From assembly GCF_015680405.1 (NCBI RefSeq), contig NZ_JADLJS010000002.1, forward strand, positions 62,001 to 126,000: a DNA stretch of 64,000 nt. The letters run 5' to 3'. The position numbers and the translations under genes were made by a program. The DNA is from Pseudomonas pudica (lineage in GTDB: Bacteria > Pseudomonadota > Gammaproteobacteria > Pseudomonadales > Pseudomonadaceae). Shown piece after piece: positions 25,678-34,052 of this stretch. The notes under the pieces are model-generated. The model worked only from the letters and a program-made list of their open reading frames with translations, made no database searches and had not been told where the DNA came from. Each line of letters starts with the position of its first letter. The first letter of the stretch is position 1.

Positions 25678-25955
25678 GGTGACACTTCCTTGAGTGACAA
25701 AGGCAAACGGGTCGTGCGCGATTAGAACCTACGGGCTAGAGCGGCGCAATCATGGCAAGACGGCATCTCCGTGTGGGCTGCTACGGCCCAATCGCCACTG
25801 GCGCCAGTTCCAGACATTTCGCTTTACCGTCGCTGCCTGCATACCCCGGAGGTAACTCATGGCTTCTGCACCTGAGGGCCGTGCGACCAGGTGATCTGTT
25901 GCGAGTGTCCACAACCATAAGGGCAGACGCGTAAAGCCCCGCTGCAGCGCACATC

Positions 25956-27743
25956 TCATTTCTTGCCCGGCAATACCGAACCGAGAACTTGCCTGGCCGT
26001 CTGCACGATGACCCCAGCCTGGTCCGGGTCGCCCTTGAGCAGGCTGCTGGCGAAGTTCTTCGCCTGCTCAAGCTTGATGTGCGGCGGCAAGGGCGGTACG
26101 TCCGGATCGGTCTTGAACTCGATCAACACCGGGCGGTCAGCCGCCAGGGCCCGCTCCCAGGCGTCGGCAATGTCCTCTTCGCGCTCTACATAGATGCCTT
26201 GCAAGCCGATGGAGATGGCGAACAGGTGGTAGGGCACATCAGGAATCGCCTGTGAGGCCTCGAATTTGGGGTCGCCCTCTATTACCCGTTGTTCCCAGGT
26301 CACCTGGTTGAGGTCTTCGTTGTTGAACACCGCGCAGATCCACTGGGGGTTCTCCCACAGCCGCCAATACTTGGCGACGGTGATCAGCTCGGCCAGATTG
26401 TTCATCTGCATCGCCCCGTCACCTACCAGTGCCACCACGCTGCGCTGCGGATGGGCGAACTTGGCGGCGATGGCATAGGGTACCGCCGCGCCCATGCTGG
26501 CCAAGCCGCCGGACAATGAGCATTGCATGCCCTGGCGTATCTGCAGGTCGCGGGCAAACCAGTTGGCGCAGGACCCTGAGTCACTGGTGATGATCGCGTG
26601 GTCGGGCAGGCGAGGGGATAGCTCGTGCACCACGCGCTGGGGGTTGATCGGGTCGGCCTTGGCCAGTGCGCGTTTCTGCAGCGTCTTGTCCCAGTGCGCG
26701 CGCCAGGCTTCGACCTTGTCGCGCCAACGGCGCTCGGTCTTGTGCTCGAGCAATGGCAGCAGGGCCCGCAGCGTTTCGCTGGCGTCGCCGACCAGGTTGA
26801 CCTCCATGGGGTAGCGCAGGCTGAGCATGTCTGGCTGCAAATCGATCTGCACGCCACGGGCCTGGCCTTCCTGAGGCAGGAACTCGGCGTAGGGGAAACC
26901 GGAGCCGATCATCAGCAAGGTGTCGCATTCGCTCATCAACTGATAGCTCGGTTCGGTACCGAGAAGCCCGATGGCGCCGGTGACCCAGGGCAGGTCGTCT
27001 GGCACCACGGCCTTGCCCAACAGCGCCTTGGCCACGCCTGCACCAAGCGTTTCAGCTACCGCGATCACCTGTTCGGTGGCTTGCAATGCACCGGCACCGA
27101 CCAGGATCGCCACTTTTCGTCCAGCGTTGAGTACCTCGGCGGCACGTTGCAGGTCCTGCTCGAAAGGTACCACCCTGGGCCTGCTGTAGCCGATGCCGGA
27201 ATGCACCGTGCCATGGGCTTTTGGTGGTTCGTGGTAGGGCAGGTCCTGCAGGTCGTTGGGCAGGATGATGGCGGTGACCCGGCGTTCGCCGATGGCAGTA
27301 CGTACTGCGCGGTCGAGCAAGTGGCGCACCTGCTCCGGGGTCGAAGCCTGCTGGACGAAGGCGCCTGCGACGTCCTTGAACATCGACAGCAAGTCCAGCT
27401 CCTGCTGGTAATGCCCGCCAAGCGCTGCTCGCGCCTGTTGGCCGACGATGGCCAGTACTGGCTGGTGATCCATGCGCGCGTCATACAGGCCGGTAAGCAG
27501 ATGTGAAGCGCCGGGGCCGGAGGTGGCAATGCACACGCCCAATTCGCCGGTGAACTTGGCATGGGCGCTGGCCATGAAGGCCGCCATTTCCTCGTGGCGT
27601 GCCTGGATGAACTGGATCTTGCCCTCGGCCCGGCTCAACGCCCCGAATACGCCGTTTATGCCGTCGCCGGGGTAGCCGAAGATGCGCCGAACCCCCCATT
27701 GATACAAACGCTCCACCAGAAAGTCGCCTACCGTGCTGGTCAT
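25956..27743 (-). CDS. Thiamine-diphosphate-requiring enzyme (pyruvate oxidase / acetolactate synthase-like)
   Basis: The 595-residue protein has the three-domain POX/AHAS architecture. The N-terminal pyrimidine-binding domain has catalytic-type Glu in RHEEMAAFMA, followed by a central domain. The C-terminal diphosphate-binding domain has GDGAMQMNNLAEL then FNNEDLNQVTWEQR, the GDG-x-NN signature. The closest functional class is probably a pyruvate oxidase-like or generic TPP enzyme; substrate specificity is unassigned. ATG 27743 has GGAGAAGG upstream. It lies beside stress genes, and E. coli poxB is stationary-phase induced, which suggests but does not show similar regulation. Confidence 0.85.
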   Translation of the reverse strand: MTSTVGDFLVERLYQWGVRRIFGYPGDGINGVFGALSRAEGKIQFIQARHEEMAAFMASAHAKFTGELGVCIATSGPGASHLLTGLYDARMDHQPVLAIVGQQARAALGGHYQQELDLLSMFKDVAGAFVQQASTPEQVRHLLDRAVRTAIGERRVTAIILPNDLQDLPYHEPPKAHGTVHSGIGYSRPRVVPFEQDLQRAAEVLNAGRKVAILVGAGALQATEQVIAVAETLGAGVAKALLGKAVVPDDLPWVTGAIGLLGTEPSYQLMSECDTLLMIGSGFPYAEFLPQEGQARGVQIDLQPDMLSLRYPMEVNLVGDASETLRALLPLLEHKTERRWRDKVEAWRAHWDKTLQKRALAKADPINPQRVVHELSPRLPDHAIITSDSGSCANWFARDLQIRQGMQCSLSGGLASMGAAVPYAIAAKFAHPQRSVVALVGDGAMQMNNLAELITVAKYWRLWENPQWICAVFNNEDLNQVTWEQRVIEGDPKFEASQAIPDVPYHLFAISIGLQGIYVEREEDIADAWERALAADRPVLIEFKTDPDVPPLPPHIKLEQAKNFASSLLKGDPDQAGVIVQTARQVLGSVLPGKK

Positions 27744-28017
27744 TGCCTTCTCCCATCCCGTGACCGATAGGGGTCTGGACTTGGCTCGGGTCGTGAAAGT
27801 TTCAAGCATGTGCGTATCGGTCTACCGACCGGAACCTTTGCAACAGCACAGCCCAAAAGGCTGGGCAATCACCTATGGAGGCGCCATGGACCGGGCGCAG
27901 GCAGGCACGACCTGTTCTTGTTTCGTCTGAATGTCTGGCGCCCATTTCCTTAAAGCATTTCGTCAGTGCGTGGGAAAACTTTTTCACTGCGCAACCTCTG
28001 CCGCAGGTCATCAATGA

Positions 28018-28057
28018 ACACAGACCATCCTGTGTAAACGACCTGAGGTAAAAGATC
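28018..28057 (+). promoter_or_regulatory. Conserved 5' leader, copy A (hairpin plus RBS)
   Basis: The inverted repeat ACACAGACCATCCTGTGT (28018-28035) is followed by GACCTGAGGTAA and GATC directly before the ATG. The same elements in the same order precede the gene at 40240-40551. Most of the 314-bp gap 27744-28057 otherwise holds nothing recognisable. Confidence 0.65.
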
Positions 28058-28348
28058 ATGGCCAATAACCAAGACCAGAACCGCGGCAACCAGGGCGGCA
28101 ACGCCAACACCAATCCTGGCAACTTCGCCAACGACCGCGAGAAAGCGTCGGAAGCCGGCCACAAGGGAGGCCAGGCATCTGGTGGCAACTTCAAGAACGA
28201 TCCGGAACGGGCCTCCGAAGCCGGGCAAAAAGGCGGCCAGGCATCCGGTGGCAACTTCGCCAACGACCGTGAAAAAGCCTCCGAGGCTGGTCGCAAGGGC
28301 GGCGAAAACAGCCATGGCGGCGGCCGCAAGAGCGATGACAACCGCTGA
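28058..28348 (+). CDS. KGG-repeat general stress protein
   Basis: The 96-residue, very hydrophilic protein carries three tandem repeats of about 22-24 residues, each with REKASEAG or PERASEAG followed by KGG. This is the KGG motif (Con-10/GsiB/YciG family) of stress-induced proteins, thought to protect cells in desiccation, acid or osmotic stress. In Salmonella the related yciG lies in an RpoS-dependent operon with the Mn-catalase gene katN; here a Mn-catalase gene also follows, after a hairpin. The leader is shared with a second gene in the window. Confidence 0.88.
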   Translation: MANNQDQNRGNQGGNANTNPGNFANDREKASEAGHKGGQASGGNFKNDPERASEAGQKGGQASGGNFANDREKASEAGRKGGENSHGGGRKSDDNR

Positions 28349-28362
28349 TCAACGTTGAACCG

Positions 28363-28386
28363 ACCGGGGCGGCTAACCGCCCCGGT
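28363..28386 (+). terminator. Hairpin after the KGG gene
   Basis: ACCGGGGCGG (28363-28372), loop CTAA, CCGCCCCGGT (28377-28386) form a perfect ten-base stem. It has no long T run, so it may be a partial terminator or an mRNA-stabilising hairpin before the catalase gene. Confidence 0.65.
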
Positions 28387-28406
28387 TCGCTGATGAGGAT
28401 TTGCCA

Positions 28407-29285
28407 ATGTTCATGCACAACAAGCGATTGCAATATACCGTCCGTGTTGCAGAGCCTGACCCTGGGCTTGCAAACCTGCTGTTGGAGCAATTCGGTGGCC
28501 CGCAGGGCGAACTGGCTGCAGCGATGCGCTATTTCACCCAGGCCGTCACCGAGGATGATCCGGGGCGCAAGGACATGCTGTTCGACATTGCCACCGAAGA
28601 ACTCAGCCACCTGGAAATCATCGGCTCGATCGTGGTCATGCTCAACAAAGGCGCCAGGGGGCGGCTTGCCGAAGGTGTCGAGGCTGAAGGCGAGCTGTAT
28701 CGCTCGCTGACTGGCGCTGGCAACGATTCGCATATCACCAGCCTGTTGTATGGCGGCGGCGCGGCACTGGTAAATTCCGCAGGCATCCCCTGGACCGCAG
28801 CCTACATCGACACCATCGGCGAACCCACCGCTGACCTGCGCTCGAACATTGCCGCCGAAGCCAGGGCCAAGATCGTCTACGAGCGCCTGATCAACGTGAC
28901 CGACGACCCGGGTATCAAGGATGCGTTGGGGTTCTTGATGAGCCGTGAAATCGCCCACCAGATGTCCTTCGAAAAAGCCCTGCATTCCATTCAGCCGAAC
29001 TTCCCTCAAGGCAAGCTACCCGGCGACCCGGAACTCAACCGGACCTATTTCAACATGTCTCATGGCGGGGAAATGCGCGGGTCGTGGAACGAAGGACAGG
29101 ACTGGATCTACGTCGATAAGCCTGAACCCGCCGTGGATGGTGGCGATGGCCTGGCGACTGTAGAGCTGGATAAAGCATCGGCCGCTGCTGCAGAGGCGAT
29201 GAAGCTGAGAACCGAGTCCAACCCGCAGGCGCAGCCATTGACCGGCGCCGAACTGGGCAAGGTCAACGGTGACCAGCCGGCCTAG
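28407..29285 (+). CDS. Manganese catalase
   Basis: The 292-residue protein is a non-heme dimanganese catalase. The ligand set is visible: Glu35 (QGELAAAMR), Glu65 and His68 (ATEELSHLE), a Glu in AEARAKIVYE, and a His in SREIAHQMS. It disproportionates hydrogen peroxide in the cytoplasm without being inactivated like heme catalases. ATG 28407 has TGAGG upstream; a TTG six bases earlier is less likely. It lies 58 bp after the KGG stress gene, reminiscent of the yciGFE-katN arrangement, although yciF and yciE are missing. Confidence 0.92.
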   Translation: MFMHNKRLQYTVRVAEPDPGLANLLLEQFGGPQGELAAAMRYFTQAVTEDDPGRKDMLFDIATEELSHLEIIGSIVVMLNKGARGRLAEGVEAEGELYRSLTGAGNDSHITSLLYGGGAALVNSAGIPWTAAYIDTIGEPTADLRSNIAAEARAKIVYERLINVTDDPGIKDALGFLMSREIAHQMSFEKALHSIQPNFPQGKLPGDPELNRTYFNMSHGGEMRGSWNEGQDWIYVDKPEPAVDGGDGLATVELDKASAAAAEAMKLRTESNPQAQPLTGAELGKVNGDQPA

Positions 29286-29293
29286 CAGAAGAG

Positions 29294-29320
29294 CCACAGC
29301 GGATCGGCGATCCGCTGTGG
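29294..29320 (+). terminator. Strong hairpin after Mn-catalase
   Basis: CCACAGCGGATC (29294-29305), loop GGC, GATCCGCTGTGG (29309-29320): a perfect 12-base stem beginning 9 bp after the catalase stop. There is no T run. Nothing else is recognised before 29496. Confidence 0.75.
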
Positions 29321-29495
29321 GGGCTGCAACTAATGTCGAAGTACCGCCGCCCAGCCGTTCGGTCATTCGAAGCGGACGTATGGCAGCTTCTCTCCTGCGC
29401 CAAGCCGGTCGTCGTCGCTGCTGAACGGCTGCAGGCAACCCAGGATCAATCGAGCTGAGTCGCCCGATTTCATTCAGCCAGCAGGAGTTACAGCG

Positions 29496-29714
29496 ATGGC
29501 CAAGTACCTGTACCTGATCAGTTACATCCTCGACAACCAACCCGGAACCTGCGAATTACGCAGCGACCAGGAAGACCTCAGCCGCGAAGCGGCGCGTGAT
29601 TACCTGCAAGGCCTGCACCGCAACGAGGCGTCATCGTTCACCGATGTACAGGTGCAGCGCCTGGAACATGATCATGAACCAGGCACATCGCCGGGGCATT
29701 ATCAGCAGCCATGA
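29496..29714 (+). CDS. Hypothetical small protein, 72 aa
   Basis: The protein begins MAKYLYLISYILDN and ends in a His/Pro-rich tail (DHEPGTSPGHYQQP). No domain is recognised and there is no membrane segment. The gene is supported by a good ribosome-binding site (CAGGAG) and by its position 18 bp before the next small gene on the same strand. The two may form a small operon in the stress region. Confidence 0.6.
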   Translation: MAKYLYLISYILDNQPGTCELRSDQEDLSREAARDYLQGLHRNEASSFTDVQVQRLEHDHEPGTSPGHYQQP

Positions 29715-29732
29715 AAGGGGGAGGGCTGGCAG

Positions 29733-30035
29733 ATGAAAAGAAGAGGTGAAACCTACAGGCAGTGGTGCGACCCGATTCTGCACCATCAAACCCATGAGGA
29801 AACGCTCGACAGCGGTACCTGCATCGATGTGCAGACGCGCCTGTCACGTACGGGGGCGACCCAGTTGTTCATCGGTGTCTATCGCAGCGACGGTTCAGTG
29901 GTGTGCGAACAAGCCTACGACCAGCGCGCCGGCGAAACCATGAGCCGGGCGCTGGTATGGGGGGTGAGGCATGCCAGGCGCGTGGCATGCGAGGATGAGG
30001 ACGAGGCGTGCTGTGGCGAATCGGCCGGTAGCTGA
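29733..30035 (+). CDS. Hypothetical small protein, 100 aa
   Basis: The protein begins MKRRGETYRQWCDP; its core (IDVQTRLSRTGATQLFIGVY, then SDGSVVCEQAYD) looks like a small beta-sheet domain. The C-terminus is acidic and Cys-containing (EDEDEACCGES). I do not recognise the family. GGGGGAGGG precedes ATG 29733. It lies 18 bp after the 72-aa gene and 58 bp before the DUF72 gene on the same strand. Confidence 0.58.
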   Translation: MKRRGETYRQWCDPILHHQTHEETLDSGTCIDVQTRLSRTGATQLFIGVYRSDGSVVCEQAYDQRAGETMSRALVWGVRHARRVACEDEDEACCGESAGS

Positions 30036-30093
30036 ACCGGGCGACGCAGACACTTGGTGAATACAGCTGCGACGGTTTGCGACGGGGGCGGTG

Positions 30094-30807
30094 ATGATTT
30101 ATCTGGGATGCGCTGGCTGGAGCCTGTCCAGTCATCATGCCGAGGCATTTGCGCAGCCCGGCAGCCACCTGCAACGCTACGCCAGCCGCTTCAATGCGGT
30201 GGAAATCAACAGTTCTTTCTACCGGCCCCATCGCCCCGAAACCTATGCCCGTTGGGCTGCGTCCGTGCCTAAGCATTTCCGCTTTGCGGTGAAGCTGCCC
30301 AAGGCCATCAGCCATGAGCAGCGGCTCATCGGGTGCGAGGACGCTCTGGACAGGTTTCTTGCTCAATGCGGGCAGTTGGGCGATCGCCTGGGTTGCCTGC
30401 TGCTACAACTGCCGCCATCGCTTGGCCATGAAACCGAGCACGCACGACGTTTTTTTGAAAGCCTGCGGCAACGGTATGAGGGGCCGGTAGCGCTGGAGCC
30501 CAGGCACGCCAGCTGGCAATCGGCGCAGCCGATGCTGGTCGATTTGCGCATCGCCCAGGTCGCGGCAAGCCCTGCGCGTTTCGTTACCGATGCGCACCCG
30601 GGTGGTTGGCCTGGGCTGGTCTACTGGCGTCTGCATGGCGAACCGAGGATCTACCACAGCGAGTATTCCGACGAGTATTTGCAGCGTCTGGCTGAACGCT
30701 TGCAGCACAGCCGTGCTTCTGGAGTGCCCACCTGGTGCATTTTCGACAACACCGCCTCCGGTGCTGCGATGGCCAACGCACTGGCTCTGCAGCGGCTTTT
30801 GCGCTGA
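30094..30807 (+). CDS. DUF72 (YecE-like) protein
   Basis: The 237-residue protein is a DUF72-family TIM-barrel. It has the conserved opening IYLGCAGWSL, the segment FNAVEINSSFYRP, and later FRFAVKLPKAISH and LLQLPPS. The family is widespread but has no proven biochemical function; a nuclease-like role has been suggested from the fold. ATG 30094 is preferred over GTG 30091. It belongs to a run of stress-associated genes on the plus strand. Confidence 0.85.
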   Translation: MIYLGCAGWSLSSHHAEAFAQPGSHLQRYASRFNAVEINSSFYRPHRPETYARWAASVPKHFRFAVKLPKAISHEQRLIGCEDALDRFLAQCGQLGDRLGCLLLQLPPSLGHETEHARRFFESLRQRYEGPVALEPRHASWQSAQPMLVDLRIAQVAASPARFVTDAHPGGWPGLVYWRLHGEPRIYHSEYSDEYLQRLAERLQHSRASGVPTWCIFDNTASGAAMANALALQRLLR

Positions 30808-30918
30808 GACGGGTGCGGAAACAAAGCGATGGAAGAGAGCGATGACCAACCGGTCAAAATAAATGAATCTTTTCCAAGTCGCCGGCTCCATTGGTCTGAA
30901 TCGCTGAAGGAGATAGCA

Positions 30919-31215
30919 ATGGCGGGACAGCAGTTGTATGTGATCGAGTACGAGCTTCACGGGGAATTTCGCACCTTCATCATCCGGCTCGAGCGTATGG
31001 ACAACGCCGAAGCCTGGCACTGGGCAAGTTGCGATGCGGGGGTGGGCATCATTCCACGGTTCGGCCAGCACAAGATCAAGAAGGTCAGCCGGCCGATGGC
31101 TGAGCGCTACGGTATCAACAATGTGCGCTGGCGGGCATCGGGCGATGGGCCGGAGTTCGTGGCACCGACCATTGATGTAAAGAAATTCTCCAATAGCGGT
31201 ACCGGCAATACGTGA
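30919..31215 (+). CDS. Small conserved Pseudomonas protein (DUF6555-like)
   Basis: The 98-residue protein begins MAGQQLYVIEYELHGEFRTF, with MDNAEAWHWASCDAGVG in the middle. This resembles small Pseudomonas proteins of the DUF6555 type, an assignment I hold loosely. There is no signal peptide or membrane segment. ATG 30919 has AAGGAG upstream; an in-frame extension to 30829 lacks a ribosome-binding site. Function unknown. Confidence 0.68.
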   Translation: MAGQQLYVIEYELHGEFRTFIIRLERMDNAEAWHWASCDAGVGIIPRFGQHKIKKVSRPMAERYGINNVRWRASGDGPEFVAPTIDVKKFSNSGTGNT

Positions 31216-31322
31216 CGCATGTTGTGCGCAAGGCCTGCGTGAAATCTTCAGGCAGGCCTTCGCTCTTGGGTTCGCTTCTCAAGTTTCGAGACACGATCAT
31301 CCTCACTTTCGGGAGCCAGCAC

Positions 31323-31847
31323 GTGCCGCGAATCATCACTCCAGCCACCCCTGAGCACGAAATCAATGCGCAGAACGCCCGCATGTTCGGCTCGCCAAAG
31401 GAGCGCCTGGATTTCTACCGCCGTGAAATCCAGTACGAGACCAGCATCCTTGCCAACCGCACTGATGCCTATCTGGCTGCCCAGTCGTTTCTGGTGATCG
31501 CCTTCGTGTCGTCGATGGGTAACCTCAACCAGAGCTGGGGCGAGATGTTCACGCTGGTGGTTCCGCCGTTTCTCGCCTTGCTGGGCGTTTTGAGTTCGCT
31601 CAATGCCTGGCCGGGCATTCGCGCGGCCTACAAGATCATCGAGCACTGGCAATTGAAACAGAGCCACCTTCTGCGCAGCGAGCCACTGATGGGGCTGGCG
31701 TATGATGAATCGCCACTGTTCAGCGAGGCGGAAACCTCACTGGCCGGGCACCGCAAATCGTTGTTGTTCTCGCTGCGTACACCGTGGATCTTCCTGGTGT
31801 TCTGGATGATCCTTGGCATCTACGCGGTCTTCATCCAGCTGGCGTGA
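31323..31847 (+). CDS. Hypothetical inner-membrane protein
   Basis: The 174-residue protein has an amphipathic N-terminus (RMFGSPKERLDFYRREIQYE). Two closely spaced membrane helices follow at about 50-90 (AAQSFLVIAFVSSM, LVVPPFLALLGVLSSL), then a cytoplasmic middle, and a last helix at the C-terminus (PWIFLVFWMILGIYAVFIQL). I favour GTG 31323 with GGAG eight bases upstream; no in-frame ATG precedes the conserved-looking part except at 31212, which lacks a good site. The layout is loosely like SLATT-type proteins, but I cannot claim the family. Confidence 0.6.
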   Translation: MPRIITPATPEHEINAQNARMFGSPKERLDFYRREIQYETSILANRTDAYLAAQSFLVIAFVSSMGNLNQSWGEMFTLVVPPFLALLGVLSSLNAWPGIRAAYKIIEHWQLKQSHLLRSEPLMGLAYDESPLFSEAETSLAGHRKSLLFSLRTPWIFLVFWMILGIYAVFIQLA

Positions 31848-32089
31848 GCCGCACAGGTGCACCCATTCAAGAACAGGGTGCTCCAATGATTGTCGACGCT
31901 GATTACCGTCCCCGCCAAAGCCTTTGCTCCGGTACCAATAACCAGGGTTGATTGCGTTATTTCCATTGGCGCGCCAGGCAAATGTCATAGATCACATATG
32001 CTGAACTCCTGCCACTTCAGCTGCGTCCCTCGAATGAATGCCCCAATAAAGGCGGCACTCACCCAGCAATCAGCTTCGAGGGCGAAACG

Positions 32090-32677
32090 ATGGACAAGAC
32101 CAATCAAAGTTCGACGTCTCCACCCGGTAGCACCCAGGAACATGCCTTGATCGATGACGCCGGTGCGCTGCTTGGCGAGGCCAGGCACAAAGGCACTGAG
32201 CAGTTCGAGCATTACCGCGATAACGCAGCCGATCAGCTTGACTCGCTCGAGGAAAGTGCCCGCTCTGCGGCGGCTGCGCTGCAAGGCAACGATAGCCTCG
32301 GGCTGTCGCATTACCTGAACCAGGCAGCAGAGTGCGTCGGCGAGTTTGCCGAGCAGGTACGCCATGAAAGCGCCGAGAGCCTGCTGCAGCGGGGCGCTCA
32401 GTTGGCCAGGAGCAACCCGGCGCTGTTCCTGGCCGGTAGCGTTGCCATCGGGTTCGCCGTGTCGCGTTTCATGCGTGCCAGCACCAGCCACGAATCCACC
32501 ACCCCGACGTCTTCCGCTGATTGGAGCCAGCCGCAACCCGCGCCGCCCGTGCCTGATCGTGGTAGCGACGTTTCCACCCGCGAACCTTACACCCCCATCG
32601 ACCCGGTCGGGCCTGGTGCAGGCTCGCCGGTCAGTGGCAGCCCGTTCGAGCGCGACCCGCTCAAAGGAGGTGAATGA
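32090..32677 (+). CDS. YqjD-like membrane-anchored stress protein (provisional)
   Basis: The 195-residue protein has a long polar, helical N-terminal part, likely coiled coil (about 20-110). One membrane segment follows at about 113-128 (NPALFLAGSVAIGFAVSRFM), then a Pro/Ser-rich tail. It heads a three-gene unit joined by ATGA overlaps, followed by a holin-X-type and a DUF3618 protein. This recalls E. coli yqjD-yqjE, stationary-phase proteins that tether ribosomes to the inner membrane; equivalence is inferred from layout only. GAGGGCGA precedes the ATG. Confidence 0.7.
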   Translation: MDKTNQSSTSPPGSTQEHALIDDAGALLGEARHKGTEQFEHYRDNAADQLDSLEESARSAAAALQGNDSLGLSHYLNQAAECVGEFAEQVRHESAESLLQRGAQLARSNPALFLAGSVAIGFAVSRFMRASTSHESTTPTSSADWSQPQPAPPVPDRGSDVSTREPYTPIDPVGPGAGSPVSGSPFERDPLKGGE

Positions 32678-33105
32678 TGAACAAAGACCCTTTGCATACC
32701 ACCCCGGGCTTGCATACGGCAGAAGACGACGCCGTCGGTGTTGGCGGTTTGTTGCGCCAGCTTATGCGGGAAGTACCGGACCTGTTCACCAAGGAGCTGG
32801 CGCTGGCCAAGGCAGAGCTGCAGCAAAACCTCGCTACCCTCAAGGCCGGTACGGCTGCGGTTGCCGCGGGGGCGATCGTGATGCTGGCGGGCTTCGTCAT
32901 CCTCCTGCTGGCGGCAGTCTACGCCTTGGCGATGGTGGTCGAGCCTTGGCTGGCAGCCTTGATCGTGGGCGCCGTCACCTTGGTGATCGGGTTCATCATG
33001 TTGCAGTCGGGCAAGAAACAGTTCGAACCCACGCACCTGGCCCCTGACCGCACCTTGCACGCCATGCAGCAGGACAAGGACACGCTGAAGAGGAAACTGC
33101 CATGA
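32674..33105 (+). CDS. Holin-X family (YqjE-like) membrane protein
   Basis: The 143-residue protein has a conserved amphipathic region (LLRQLMREVPDLFTKELALAKAE, about 25-48). Two membrane helices follow (AAGAIVMLAGFVILLLAAVY, then AALIVGAVTLVIGFIML). This is the Phage_holin_3_6/holin-X family to which E. coli YqjE belongs. The name is historical: there is no phage gene nearby and the protein is not expected to lyse cells. It overlaps both neighbours by four bases, implying translational coupling. Confidence 0.82.
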   Translation: MMNKDPLHTTPGLHTAEDDAVGVGGLLRQLMREVPDLFTKELALAKAELQQNLATLKAGTAAVAAGAIVMLAGFVILLLAAVYALAMVVEPWLAALIVGAVTLVIGFIMLQSGKKQFEPTHLAPDRTLHAMQQDKDTLKRKLP

Positions 33106-33908
33106 CCACTTCCTTCGAACACGAAGCGCACAAAGACCCTGACTTGCTAGAGCAGGAAATCAACGCCAAGCGCGAGCACATCAGCGATCTGGTGGATGCC
33201 CTCGAACAGCGCCTGAGCCCGGGCCAGATGGTCGACCGGGTCCTGGCCTACGCCAAGGGCAATGGCGGCGAGTTCTTCCAGAACCTGGGCACCACCCTCA
33301 AGAACAACCCCGTACCCGCTACCCTGACGGTACTGGGCCTGGCCTGGCTGGGCCTGAACCAGAACCGCCCCTTCAACCCCGGGCCTGCGCACCAGGGGCC
33401 GGGGTTGGGCGAAAAGCTTGGTGACGCGGTGGACACTGTGAAGGGCGCTTTCGCGCAGGCGGGGGAGGCAGTGCACGACGCCAGCCAGAAAGCACGCATG
33501 AAGGCCCATGACATGCGCGACCGGGCCAGCGAACTGGGTAGCGGGGCCTGCGACTCCATGGGGGCTTCCGCGGATACCCTGCGCCATTCGGCACACAAGG
33601 CCGCAGATCAGGCCACGGCACTGAAGGGCCAGTTTGACCACCTGCTTCAGGAGCAACCTCTGGTATTGGCCGCTTTGGGGATAGCACTGGGTGCGGCATT
33701 GGGGGCGTCATTACCCATTACCCGCAAGGAAGACCAATTGATGGGCGCCAGCAGTGATCGTTTGACCGACACCCTCAAGGCCAAGGGTCGCGAGGTGAAG
33801 GCGTCGGTCGAAGAGTCGCTCGATAAGGCGGGTGGCAAAGTGTCGACACAGGCTGAGCGCAGGCCTGGAGACTCCGACCTTTCCTCAGGGTTGGGCTTCA
33901 ATTCCTGA
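33102..33908 (+). CDS. DUF3618-domain membrane protein
   Basis: The 268-residue protein has an N-terminal DUF3618-like segment (DLLEQEINAKREHISDLVDALEQRLSPGQ, shown in part here) and a short hydrophobic stretch (PVPATLTVLGLAWLGL). A long helical, Ala/Lys/Asp-rich region with many apolipoprotein-like repeats follows. A second hydrophobic stretch (PLVLAALGIALGAALGASLP) lies near residue 195. It is the last gene of the coupled unit. Such proteins accompany YqjE-like genes in many proteobacteria and probably act at the inner membrane. Confidence 0.75.
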   Translation: MTTSFEHEAHKDPDLLEQEINAKREHISDLVDALEQRLSPGQMVDRVLAYAKGNGGEFFQNLGTTLKNNPVPATLTVLGLAWLGLNQNRPFNPGPAHQGPGLGEKLGDAVDTVKGAFAQAGEAVHDASQKARMKAHDMRDRASELGSGACDSMGASADTLRHSAHKAADQATALKGQFDHLLQEQPLVLAALGIALGAALGASLPITRKEDQLMGASSDRLTDTLKAKGREVKASVEESLDKAGGKVSTQAERRPGDSDLSSGLGFNS

Positions 33909-34052
33909 CCTGTGGCACGTGCGTCGTCGGCCCCATCCGCCCCGGCGGAGGGCCGGCGGCTGTGCGCGTGACCCTCTGGCATCCCGTTGATACTGAACGC
34001 GCGGCCTGTGTGCCGGTTAACCGCTCGCAGCTTGAACCAGGAGGGCTCTGTT

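Noticed and set aside
32674..33105. Phage holin / prophage remnant
   Set aside because: The holin-X name is historical. The neighbours are a coupled stress-type membrane unit and no other phage gene is present.
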